Positions 12,628-22,702 of a stretch of DNA of 64,000 bases are shown piece by piece. The stretch spans positions 496,001 to 560,000 of the forward strand of contig JAJNNX010000030.1 of assembly GCA_023159155.1 (NCBI GenBank), in the 5' to 3' direction. Origin of the DNA: Ustulina deusta. Lineage: Eukaryota > Ascomycota > Sordariomycetes > Xylariales > Xylariaceae. Under the pieces are notes generated by a model. That model was not told the origin of the DNA, ran no database searches, and worked only from the letters and a program-made list of their open reading frames with translations. The position numbers and the translations under genes were made by a program. Numbering within the stretch: the first letter of the stretch is position 1; every line of letters begins with the position of its first letter.

Positions 12628-13372
12628 CTACTTGTCTTTGCCCAGAGAGTCGGCCTTGGCACGGAGATTGGTAGCGGTCGAGCCGGACTCGGGGAAGTAC
12701 CGTCCAAGCATTGGTTGCATGAAGGATCGGAAGATGAGTTGGGCACCGCTGAAGAGTTGTAAGCGCAGGAACCCCCCAGAGTGGAAAATACAGGTCTTAC
12801 CTAAAGGCGGGAAGCGATAGCCATAGCAAGAAAATAAACTTGAATGTGTAATAGAAAGGGAACCAGTAGACAACGCTGATGATGCTCTCAACCACACTAC
12901 AATAATTAGCGACTCGAGCGGGGTACATGGGGACTAAACTGCTCTAGCTTACGTGAAGAAGGCAAAAACAACCCAATACTACATGTACAAGTTAGTATAA
13001 CGATCAGTCTTCACTTTGCGCATAAGCGCGACTGATGGAGACATACTGTAAGCCACTGCGTGTCGTCGGCTTTGCTGGTACTGAACAAAGCGGCTAGGGA
13101 GTAGTAACCGGGAACGACGAAGCCAGCCAGGTTGGTCAACAACTGACCGCCGAGGTTGAAAACAATAAAAAAGAAATAGAGGGCGGCAACGCCAATGACA
13201 GCGTAGACCTTAGGAACAGAAGTCTGCTTCTCGAGGTTGGTGAGGACGGGGTATTTGCCCAGCTGCGGATGCGAAATCAGTTCTGGTCAATCAAGGACAT
13301 GCGCGCCAAGCATAAGCATACCTCGCGGTCGAGCTGGGAGATGTATTGTTGGGCACGGTCCTGTGCCGACAT
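12628..13372 (-). CDS. YOP1: Yop1, ER membrane-curving protein (TB2/DP1/HVA22, REEP family)
   Basis: Shapes tubular ER through two wedge-like membrane hairpins. Five exons on the minus strand: 13372-13322, 13262-13047, 12978-12953, 12896-12801, 12748-12628, with introns of 59, 68, 56 and 52 nt; 169 aa. Starts MSAQDRAQQYISQLDRE, a conserved N-terminus that fixes the ATG. Two hydrophobic hairpins are visible (about 35-77 and 90-127), including FNLGGQLLTNLAGFVVPGY and SVVYWFPFYYTFK. They are followed by the family motif GAQLIFRSFMQPMLGRYF and a Lys-rich end. Length equals that of yeast Yop1. Exon 3 is only 26 nt. All splice phases close without a stop. Confidence 0.95.
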
Positions 13373-15397
13373 CTTTCGTGCGTGGCCGAAAGTCTATAGA
13401 GAAGTAGAGGAATGCTCGAGATGACAGCCGGCACGATTGCTCGGATGCTCGGATGGTGAGAGGCGGGGAAGAGGCGGTTGACGGGGTCAAATATTGGTGT
13501 ATTGTATGTATCTACCGGCATTTATTCCTTAGGGTTAGCATCGAACGATTATAAGCCACCTTGCGGATCGGGCACGAGCGCACAAGGCGGGGGAGCGGGA
13601 TATTGGAGATGGCGTACAAGTCACTGACAAAAGTTCCAGATGCAATACGTAGCAGAAATGGTGGCAGTAACGGGAGGAATGGTATCTTAGATTTGGATTT
13701 GGGTTGGTAATTGTTGTGTCGGAATGGGGATTGTGGGAAGAGGGGAGGTGTTGAAAGATGACGAGATGGGAGGAGCAAGCGGCCCAAGCTAGGGGAGAAA
13801 GAGGCTAGCACTAGATTAATGTCGGCGATGGGTGAGCGATGACGGCAGATATCGATGTTGGTACTGTGAGATACGGGGTGACGAAACAGACCCCGGCAAT
13901 ACCATTAATAACCACGCCCTCCTTCACCTTGTTTGTTTGCTCTAACCCAGGTATGTTAGGGAGGTACATGGATAGTGGGTACACTACCAGCTAGTATACA
14001 TACTAAGTCCCTAAGCTACAATGTGCATGGAGGTATTGTACTACGAGTATTGCTCCGGGCTGCCTAAGATCACTGTCACCTAAAGTACGGGCTAAGTACC
14101 TCCTGCAGTACCTAGGTGGTAAGTAGATAGACAGATGATTCTGAAGCCCTCCTTTCCTAGGTGCACCTATCTAGCAGGTGACAGCTGATCTCTTCAATAA
14201 TGTTGAATCTACAACTTCATTGACTTCTACTATATTCCCATCTAGTGCTGCCTGTTTTATAGGCAATAGTCCCAAGAACTACATATCAAGTAATCACTGT
14301 CCCCAGGTACTAGTTAGTTGGTACCTACCTGTGTACCTATCTACCTAGTATTTTAACATAGGCACAAATAAGCATGAAATGGAGGTGATAGTATGTAGGT
14401 ACCTGCGTACCTTAGGTATCCGTTAAGCGCTCTAAACTCACACATTTATCTGTGCATAATGGATGGTGAGTTAAGTTACAAACCAACAACATTGAATACC
14501 TACCAACATGAGTAGGTATACTTATATAGACTGGAGAAGTTTGGTGTACTCCTGTACAAATTTGCAACAAACTCTGAGAGGTCTTCAAGATGGCACATGC
14601 TGCAATATTCAAGGGCAGTCCATCTACCTACATGATAGAGAGTACATTTATAAGTAAAGTTGGTTGGGTACCTACATAGGCGGCTCACTGTGCCTCTTCA
14701 AGTTCTTTTGTTGTTCTTTGTTGGCATCGATGGATTCGTGTCCAATAATAGGACTGGAAGAGCCGCACCGAACACCTTCGATACCTTCGACGCCCACCAC
14801 TCCCCTCATGTCCCCACCGGAACGTACCCATACCCAAAAGTAAATACGTACCTAAGGTACCTAGGTACAAAGACAGCCTTCAGGACCCACTCCCCCCCAA
14901 ACTTAGCCAGTCACCAGCACACTAGCAATTCTCACGGTTGCCCCGACGAGTTTTGTTGTTTGGACACTTCCTCCGCTCCCCCATTTTCTGTTTTCGATTC
15001 GAGTTCCATCTTAGACCCTCAATCTGTCCTGCAGACGTTTGGCGCTACAACACCGGGGTTCTTTCTGACGTTCCCACTGCCCATCTGCAGCTTCTCCTCG
15101 GTTGATTTCTGCATATCCTAATTAGTATCTTTTGCTTCCAATCGGCTCCTCTACCTGCACCGAGAGTGGCCGTGTTTTGGCTGGCGCAACAAGCTGTCTG
15201 GGGTAAACAACCCTCGACACCATGGACATCGGTCGGTGTTTCTTGTTTGCTCACGAAACCAAATCACGTTATATCGCTCTTCAAATGCAGTCCTTCTTTC
15301 TCCCATGTGTTATCTACCGGCTGAAAACTTTGTTTTGTGCTTTGACGATTTTGCATCTAATTGTTACGCAGATCCCCAGCCTCCCGAGGCGACTGCT
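13373..15397. other. Intergenic region between Yop1 and RFX1, rich in CCTAGG words
   Basis: Divergent promoter region. About 13950-14420 and 14640-14870 contain many copies of TACCTAGGTA and related words. A 153-residue plus frame (14660-15121) has a hydrophobic start but otherwise looks like pyrimidine-rich leader sequence, so I do not call it a gene. A 5'-leader intron of RFX1 may end at the CGCAG near 15371. Confidence 0.5.
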
Positions 15398-17853
15398 ATG
15401 TCGCAACAGCACCAGAGAAAGAGAGCCCAGTCGAGGGCCTCAACCGCATCCATCCACAGTGTCACAACCCAGCCCAATCATGAGCGCAGCCTTTCCGTAG
15501 TGCATCATGGCGGCTTTCAGGATCAATGGCACATCAACGGTCACGGTGCCATGCCGCATTCGAAGGATATATCTGTTGTAGGACACCAGATGGGGCAACA
15601 GTTGGCAGGTGAGGAAATGTTGCGTCCTGCAGCGCAAATGCCATTACACCAGTCTTTTGCGATGGACGCAGGAATGCATCAGCCTGTTGGCCCAGTTGTA
15701 CCTTATACGCATCACACGGCTCTGCAAAATGGCTTGTCGGTCGATTCATTTGGCACCGGTGCAAGCTTCACCGATGCCGACAGCCAGATGATGATTGAGC
15801 GTGACGACCCCGACGAGAGTGACATAGTGGACGTTCCCCAACGAACTGGCCGGAAGTCTTCTGGTCGAGCGAGCGCCAATAATGAACTCGAGATGCGTCA
15901 ATTATACCAGGCTAGCCAGCATCGGCGGCTCGAAGATGTGGCCAAAGAGTTGCATGGGAATGAACGTGGCCCAAACTCAGAACGGGCTCGTCAAGTATTT
16001 GCGATGCTCTGGTATGTGCTTTGTGCAAGCCCATCGAGGTAGTTGCCTCTATATTAACAATTTTGTCTAGGCTTAATCAGGTGTGCACAAAAGGGAAAGG
16101 TTCTGTACCAAGAGGGCGCGTCTACGCCAATTATGCATCCAGATGTGCGACGGAAAGAATAACAGTCTTAAACCCCGCGAGTTTTGGAAAACTGGTTCGA
16201 GTGCTCTTTCCCGGTTTAAAGACGCGCAGGTTGGGCGTTCGTGGCGAGTCCAAATATCACTATGTTAATTTCACATTGATGGAGGACCAGCCTGAGCTTA
16301 AGGAGCCTATGGTTCTACCAGCCCTCCCCATTCAGGAACCCTCGCAATTTCTACAGTCTTTCAGGTGAGTATCGTATTTCCTGTTATATTTTCCACCCAG
16401 CCTAACAGTTAGTAGCACAGCAGAGTCTCAGCCGGCGACCGTGAACACAGCAAAGCCAGCCCTTCCGTCACCACAGACCAATGAACCCTTGGAAAGACAT
16501 CCATCATCCATATCAACAGGAAGTAGAGCTCATAGTCTATACAACCAAGTAGACGTTCCCAGTATCGATCAGTTGGATTCATCCACGGCCAAGACAACAC
16601 TGTACCTAGCCTTCCCAAGAGACGGCGACAATCAGTTTGATCAATCCCATCCTCTTCTTCTGCCTAGGATCGAGCCATTCCTACCTAACGGCACTGACCC
16701 TGACTCGGCTAAATCCTTGGCCGCATTATATCGCTCTCATTGTACATCTTTAGTCGAGTGTATTCGCTATTGTAAAGAGAAGACGTTTTTCCACCTGTAC
16801 ACGTCCTTCCAGGGCACACTCACCATGCCTGTACAAAAACTGTTTGCTAACCCAAGCCTTGCGCCTTGGATAGAACAATCCGATTTCGTTCTGTACCAGA
16901 GAATGATGCGGATCATTGGGGGACTTACGCTCCAGGTCGTCCCAAAACCTGTCCTTGACACTCTACGAAGCATCTCAGAGCGATTGGTTTCCCATATTCG
17001 CGACGCTTTTCAAGGTCAGCCAAGACATGTGGTCCAGGCCAAGGAGGCCCCCGCCACCATCTTCGCGGCTCTCCTTGATCGTGCTCTTCGAGTCAACCTC
17101 ACGGCCCATGCAGCTGCCAACATGTTGGCAAACCCAGCAAATCGCAACAGCATGTACATCGACTGGATCACTATGGTCCGAATACGGAAAATTGCTGAAT
17201 GCGTGCCCACCAGAGGCATGGACGATCTTGTCCAAGTCTTACTCAATGATATGCGAGGTCTGTTGGACCCCACCAATGTTCCTTGGGATATTGAGTGCCT
17301 TACGCTTTACGGAGACATGGCTCAACAGCATAGCCAAAATCCACATACAGATGCCTCCAACGCAGACAACCCCCAGAACATGCTTGAACGATGGGTTCAA
17401 TTCCTTTCTTCGCTTCCCCATCGATTTCCATATTCAACGCCTGCCGACATCGTTTGGTGCGTCCAAAGAGTTGGAACCGAAGTCATGCGTGATCTCACTA
17501 TCGCCCAAGGTAAGAGCTTCGGATCTTGGTGGGTCACGAAATGCTGGCTCGACGAGATGGTGGCGTTTCTCGCAGAGCAGGGTGGGTTCATGCAGAGTCG
17601 CTCTTCGATCCCTGCGGCCGACGATATTGAACGCTCAACCTCGGTCCCCATGGACTCTGCTAATGCACATCAAGAAGAAAGCCGCCATCATAGTGATAGT
17701 GTGGATTTAGATGTGTCGCGAGCCTTGAACGCGCAAGCTCAACCGGATCGTGCGCCATTCCCTTCTCGGGTTGACGGCCACGACCCTGATGATAGCGGTA
17801 TTGGCATTAGAACCCCCGAAGAAGACTTTCCCATGGATAAGTTCGAGTTTTAG
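15398..17853 (+). CDS. RFX1-type winged-helix transcription factor
   Basis: Regulatory-factor-X protein; fungal homologs control DNA-damage, cell-cycle and secondary-metabolism genes. Exons 15398-16011, 16071-16364 and about 16416-17853, with introns of 59 and about 51 nt; 781 aa. The second acceptor is uncertain: TAG ending at 16412 or 16415 both keep frame and change one residue. The N-terminus is Gln/His/Ser-rich, then the RFX DNA-binding domain (about 195-280) contains LNQVCTKGKGSVPRGRVYANY and the run FPGLKTRRLGVRGESKYHY, the hallmark recognition region. A long helical C-terminal half follows, as in Crt1/RFX proteins, ending EEDFPMDKFEF. The start at MSQQHQRKRAQSRAST matches the usual N-terminal style; an in-frame ATG at 15236 lies before a probable leader-intron acceptor and is less likely. 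Confidence 0.92.
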
Positions 17854-19288
17854 GAGGACCGAACTTGATATCTACACGGATTGGGCGACGATGGGGCGAT
17901 ATCTTGAACCGCATCATTGCTCGCATCTTGTCGGACCATACACTACCATGGTCCATGCGTGACCGGAGGCCGTTCTCAGCCGGCTGGTCTATATTATGAT
18001 AATTTGGCGTTTGCGGAGTTTGGCTTGTGCATCTAGATTTGGAGGATATTTGCTGGTACGACCAGGTGTTCTGTCAGGACTACGGTGGTGTGGGTATGGG
18101 GCGAAGCACACGAGCGTACGACGGTATGACTGAATCATGAGGGATTACGACCATCTTGCTGCACGAAGGGGGGTCCAAGCAGTGCCGCTGGACATGTATT
18201 AGGGATATATGGTGCGATGAGCACGTGTCCATAGCAAAGGTGCATTTGTGGACAGACACACGGACTCTGCTTAGATCCAGAGCAACGAGAAAAATTGGAC
18301 TTCTTGAGTCCACTCGGAATGGGAGGCTTGGAGTTAGATGGTTGGCTTGGTCACGTTGTACTACCTACTGGTAGGATATATAGGGCGGAAAGCCGCCTAT
18401 ATTCTGTGATACCCATTGACATCGGTAATAATGACTTGGCATAACCACGAAGTATCTGGACCCATCTGTGTTTTTTTATTAATGACATACAGTGCATCGT
18501 GCAAGCGGCATCTGACTAGACTGGTTGCTACTACTGGTAGTAAGTAGGTAGCTTTGCGCCAGGACCTCATGGTTGATGCGAAGATGCCTTACTTAACCTA
18601 AGTACAAGCATGTACAACCTTGGGACGTCCTGCAATGCCCCCTACCTGACGGTAACCAAGTGGCCAAGCGCAACCATACAGCAATACCTAGTGCACAATA
18701 GGGCTTTTATGTAGGTAGGTAGGTAGCGGAAGTGTAAAGCAGGCGCCCTAGGCTATGTCGATGGGGATGGGTATGCGTTCGATCGAAGTTGTAACTCGCT
18801 TTAGGTCCAGAAGCAGAAATGACTAAGCAGGGAGCATAATATCATCCACTTCATGCTTGATATACGCACAAACCCCATGTATCCGCGAGGAATCAACATA
18901 GGCTAGTATCTAATAGGAATATCACGCCGCGAAGGAGGGGACGAAATGCCTAAACCCCCCATTCCACGCAGCCTTGTCCCGTTCTCCTCCCTGACTGGTC
19001 ATGCCTTTGAGCCTCTTGCTGTGGCCAGTGCAGACAGATGTCACAAATCTCTTGGCGAGCGAAGTGAGAACGATGGATCGGCGTTGGGGGAAATAGAGCG
19101 AATCGCAGAAAAATGGATTAATTGATTGATTAGTAAAACACAAGAAGTTTTATTGGCTACTTCTAGAGAATACTGTTGTTAATTAGAATAACAAATTTCT
19201 CTTCTCAATCCGAACTCAACACTCTTTTCCGCCGCGATAGAACACCCATCGCATTCGGCCAACGAACTCGACGTGGCCTCGGAAAGGC
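17854..19288. other. Intergenic region after RFX1, no gene recognised
   Basis: Convergent 3' regions of RFX1 (+) and the SDR-like gene (-). Only short frames are present. About 18520-18730 is another cluster of GTAGGTAGG and CCTAGG words. Confidence 0.5.
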
Positions 19289-19966
19289 TTAGTTTGCAAT
19301 CACTGGGCTTCGGCCAACAAACTCATTCTTCTCACAAGCCTCAACCATAAACTTTGCGACGCTTGCTCTGGTGACTTTGGGCAGAAAGTTAATCCCTTTG
19401 CCATCATCGGGATACACTTTGATCGGAGCCGCGTCACCGTCAGCGAGTACACTGGCTCGCACGAAAACGTAGTCGACTCCAGTTTTTCGTGTTTCCTCGT
19501 CGAGGCTATTGTGGGCGGCCAACCCATATTTCATGTTGGTGTGCAAGAACATGCCTCTGAATAGAAAGTTCATGCTGCCAAAGCTACCGCTGGCACCCCA
19601 TTGACTCATGACTACCAGTCTCTTGGTACCGAACTCCTTCATGACGGAAATAGCGTTTGCGACCGAATCTTCCATGATTCTAGCCGGGTTACTCGGGTCC
19701 ACTGCCGCAAAGGGAGAATCAGACACTCGTTTCAAACTCAAGGCTACTAGGACAGCCTCGGGAGATGTCTGTGATGCTGCGAACGCCTTCTGGAGATCCT
19801 GGCGCTTCATAGGTGTACCCTCAACGAGGGTCAGACCGGGCCGCGTGCCTAGGGGGAAGGAAGCAGGTGACCGAACGAGTGCTACGACGCCATGGCCTTT
19901 AGACAGCGCCTCTTCAACGATGAGCTTGCCAGTTCGGCCGCTGCCACCGAGGATGAGGAGATGCAT
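19289..19966 (-). CDS. NAD(P)-binding atypical SDR (NmrA/BVR-B-like)
   Basis: Intronless 225-aa protein with an N-terminal Rossmann fold. The dinucleotide loop GGSGRTG is at residues 7-13 (beta strand LLIL before it), followed by LALVRSP-like and LTLVEGT segments. It resembles the NAD(P)-binding '10'/NmrA-like atypical SDRs (biliverdin-reductase-B type), which lack the classical YxxxK catalytic pair. No membrane segment or signal peptide is seen. Substrate cannot be told from sequence. The start is the ATG immediately before the first beta strand. Directly upstream lies a diverged tandem duplication of about 130 bp, which probably includes its promoter or leader. Confidence 0.87.
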   Translation of the reverse strand: MHLLILGGSGRTGKLIVEEALSKGHGVVALVRSPASFPLGTRPGLTLVEGTPMKRQDLQKAFAASQTSPEAVLVALSLKRVSDSPFAAVDPSNPARIMEDSVANAISVMKEFGTKRLVVMSQWGASGSFGSMNFLFRGMFLHTNMKYGLAAHNSLDEETRKTGVDYVFVRASVLADGDAAPIKVYPDDGKGINFLPKVTRASVAKFMVEACEKNEFVGRSPVIAN

Positions 19967-19972
19967 TTTGAA

Positions 19973-20233
19973 GTGTATGTTGTGTTGTTGGGACGACAGT
20001 AATTAGTGTTGAAGATGCGGCCGGGAGGGCAAAGAAACGATGAGAGAAGCCACAATAATGTAAACAGAAGATCGCAAGACTCGGGAGATTGAAGAATCAC
20101 GTTGTCATGTATGTTGTCGAGACGACGATGATGAGCGTTGAAGATGCGGCGGCGCGGTAAAGGAAATACCGGGAGTGGCTATCGTGAAGTAATCTGATGA
20201 TTGTATGATGGGAGATTGCAGAATCGCGTTGTC
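19973..20233. repeat. Diverged tandem duplication (2 x ~130 bp) upstream of SDR-like gene
   Basis: Unit A (19973-20106) and unit B (20107-20233) share ordered blocks: GTATGTTGT, GACGAC, GTTGAAGATGCGG, a GGGAGATTG word, then AGAATC-CGTTGTC at the end. The blocks keep the same order and similar spacing, so this is one old tandem duplication of the sequence just upstream of the SDR-like start codon. Confidence 0.75.
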
Positions 20234-20740
20234 CAGGAATATTTATATGTAGAAAGATACCTCCTGTAGAGTTCACCGAGGAGCCGGCGCTGCATATTCC
20301 CTTCACCTCCGATTCAGACGGGCTTGATGTCATGTATGGAAGGGGTGCAAATGTCTCGGCCGAGTGCCGGATCCGAGCACACTAATTGACATTAATAGAT
20401 TCTGAGGACGGGAAGCTCCTCACACCACGCAACCATGTGTAAAGCTTCGTTCGCCTTCCGGCTCATGTCTCACGGCAAATTGGTTGAGGCTGATAGGATC
20501 GCGCCGAGGGTACCACAGCACGTTTCCGCTTACTCAGGATCTGCTTGACATGTAGATAATACTGACCTCCATCGATGGAAATCACTACCAGGGCCAGGCC
20601 AACGGCTAACAGGCCAACATGTATATAAAGATCTGGAACGTCAGCGGTTTTAGTTGCCCAAAATAGAGGTGGTCGCGCCAACCTTCGTTTCCAAATTCTA
20701 TACCAAGCCATCACCACTGTAATTATGGGACGCTTCTAGG
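20234..20740. other. Intergenic region with short hydrophobic minus-strand frame
   Basis: Contains an 84-residue minus frame (20717-20463) with one convincing membrane segment (HVGLLAVGLALVVISI) followed by a Lys/Arg-rich tail. It may be a remnant of a membrane protein from the decayed block next door. I do not recognise the family and do not call it a gene. Confidence 0.3.
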
Positions 20741-20741
20741 C

Positions 20742-21297
20742 AAAATGTGGCAATCATCGGAGGCGGTCTTGCTGTAAGTGCCCTTGATTCTGTCCTCACT
20801 CGCAGGCCGGCGGCGAGCAAGGCCTGATCGATCGCATCCGAAAGAGCATGAAAATGGACACCTTGCCGGACATCGTCAAATCTGCCATGGAAGACATCAA
20901 CGCCGACTCTATGATCATGTGGGTCTTCTACTCGATCCCCCGTCTGGAGAGGTGGACTTCCGAGAAGCACCGTGTGGCCATCCTCGGCGATGCTGCTCAC
21001 GCGATCCCGCCGACCACCGGACAAGGGGCATCGCAAGCCTTCGAAGACGTCATGTTACTGGCCCTGCTGCTCTCTACGCTCAAAGAAAACCCGGGGAGTA
21101 AATGGGAAGAGGCCCTGCACTTCTGGCAGAAGATGCGCCAAGATCGCATCGACGACCTCTTCGTACTGACAAAGCAGCTTGGTCTCGGAATAACCGCGCC
21201 CATTCATGATCGTGCCCATAGCCTCAATGATCAGCTGCTGCACCCTCGTTATCGTACTCCATCCGGAGCAGGACGACACCTTCCACCACAGCACTGA
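20742..21297 (+). pseudogene. FAD-dependent monooxygenase remnant with internal deletion
   Basis: Two ends of one aromatic-ring-hydroxylase-type flavoprotein are present without the middle. The N-terminal FAD loop NVAIIGGGLA (about 20744-20773) runs straight into a GTAAGT donor. After only about 32 nt comes an acceptor (CGCAG, 20805) and the C-terminal half, with WVFYSIPRLERW and the second FAD motif VAILGDAAHAIPPTTGQG (about 20978-21030) and an EDVMLLALLL helix. Roughly 250 residues expected between the two motifs are missing, the apparent intron is too short to splice, and no ATG is in frame with the first fragment. Read as a deletion-inactivated gene of a former metabolite cluster. Confidence 0.8.
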
Positions 21298-21321
21298 ACT
21301 CGACAAGACCCCTTGGTCTGC

Positions 21322-22180
21322 GTGATCAATGGCTCAAGCCCCTGAATCGGCATCTACTTGTCCTTTGCGTTCGCGCGGTCATCGTGGAAAGCGACAATGA
21401 TGTCCAACAAGGGGTGATTGGGATATAGCCGAGTCTTGTCCTTGTCGGCACCGGTGGCTTTAGGGATGTGGTACCAGGGAATGGCACAAGAGACGGCGTG
21501 CTGGCTCACTTCTTGTACTGCGGCCATGGGCTTTCCCGCTTCATCCCCAGCCTAATCATGCTCGTACTTGAGGAGCCAGTCCCGCCCGATAGGGGAGGTC
21601 TTGTTGTTGCCAAGGGGCGCTATTCTGTGGCTGGTCACTGCGGTGCTTTGTTCGGACTTGCGACCGTCAATAGCAGCAACCAGCTCGGCCAGTGTGGCCG
21701 AACGGATGATCAAAGAGAGTGGTTGCTGACGCACACAGAGCCATGAAGCCGGACGTCGCGTTGATATCTACGTCTGCCTGTACACAGAGGATCTCTCTTC
21801 GGCCCTGTGCAAGGGCAAGTTGCGATGGGCTCATTGGCCTCTGCAAACTTGCTGCTGCACTTGCTCGTGATCTCCTTGTAGTCGACTTTGCCGGCTGGCG
21901 TCAGGATAGCAGCACTGACCTTCTTAAGGTGGGCAAAGGGGTCGCCGTCTTAGTCTCTTAATACCAGAGAAGCACCGTAGCTGAGCGCGGAGAAGAGCAA
22001 TTGGGCAGCCATACCATCAATAAACGCATGATAGACTCGCCAGGCGACAATACTCATGCCCTCGCTAGGCAATGTGATGACGTCGAAGCTGACCTCCATG
22101 GTCTGAGGAGAGACACCTTGCTCGAGAGCTGCTTCGTACGCCGCCCGCCCCTCAACAACGGTTTCATTCCATCTGAATGA
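21322..22180 (-). pseudogene. Collapsed nonribosomal peptide synthetase remnant (C-A-T-C scraps)
   Basis: Reading the minus strand, short pieces of NRPS domains appear in module order, in different frames. A condensation-domain stretch with VAWRVYHAFIDGMAAQLLF has the HHxxxDG site degenerated to YHAFIDG (22030-22013). An adenylation-domain end, LTPAGKVDYKEI, is at about 21904-21870. A carrier-domain end, SATLAELVAAID, is at about 21702-21665. A second condensation-domain end, YPNHPLLDIIVAFHDDR, is at about 21430-21375. Stops and frameshifts lie between. A normal module is over 3 kb, so large deletions have occurred. Domain calls rest on motif recall; the order of four independent pieces is what makes the call credible. 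Confidence 0.6.
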
Positions 22181-22702
22181 GGCTTGAGGCAGCTCTAGAA
22201 CGCAGCCGGTATCCCAGCTGCGAAGGACAACTTGAAGATTGGCTCGGCCTCGAGGATGAAACCGGGTTCTCTCTCATTGTTGGTGTCGACGGTACATGGT
22301 CAAAAATTCGCCCCCTGCTGTCTGAAACCCGGCCGAGCTCTCAGGCATTAACAGCATCGACGTCAAGCTATCGAATATTAACTCAATCGACGCCAGGCTC
22401 AGCAAGTGCGTGGGCCTGGGCATGTCTGACGCTGGGGAGCAACACGACCGTCCTCTCGCAACGAAACAGCGACGGCTGTATGCGATCGTACGGGTTCGTG
22501 CGGCTTACGGAGAATTGGGCTTGAACCTGCGGCGTCGACTGGTCGAAACCTGCCCAGGCTAAGAAGCAGTTCCTGGACCTCTATTACAAGGACTTTGATC
22601 AGGATTCCCGAGATCTGATTCTCAAGGTTGACGATGACTCGGTCATCCCGAGGCCAATGGGCGGCATGCGCATTGGCCACAAGTGGCCTCACCGAGCTGG
22701 GT
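22177..22702 (+). pseudogene. TetX-like FAD monooxygenase remnant, frameshifted
   Basis: The core of a TetX/aromatic-hydroxylase-like flavoprotein reads LIVGVDGTWSKIRPLL (about 22274-22320; the DG motif of flavoprotein hydroxylases). The frame then shifts through INSIDVKLSNINS, returns to a segment resembling LAQRNGDG..RVY, shifts again to DWSKPAQAKKQFLDLYY, and ends at VIPRPMGGMRIGHKWPHRAG (about 22641-22700). This is where intact homologs continue into the GDAAH motif; here the frame runs into a GTGAGT donor with nothing recognisable after it. Both ends are missing. It is distinct from the remnant at 20.7-21.3 kb, which belongs to a different subfamily and has its own GDAAH motif. Confidence 0.7.

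Noticed and set aside
14660..15121. 153-residue plus frame with a hydrophobic start, resembling a secreted protein
   Set aside because: It runs through CCTAGG repeats and a pyrimidine-rich leader just before RFX1, has no recognisable domain, and its composition follows the promoter rather than coding sequence.
22505..22520. Complement of GCAGGTTCAAGCCC, tRNA T-arm-like, on the minus strand
   Set aside because: It lies inside the TetX-like pseudogene and no other tRNA arms are present.
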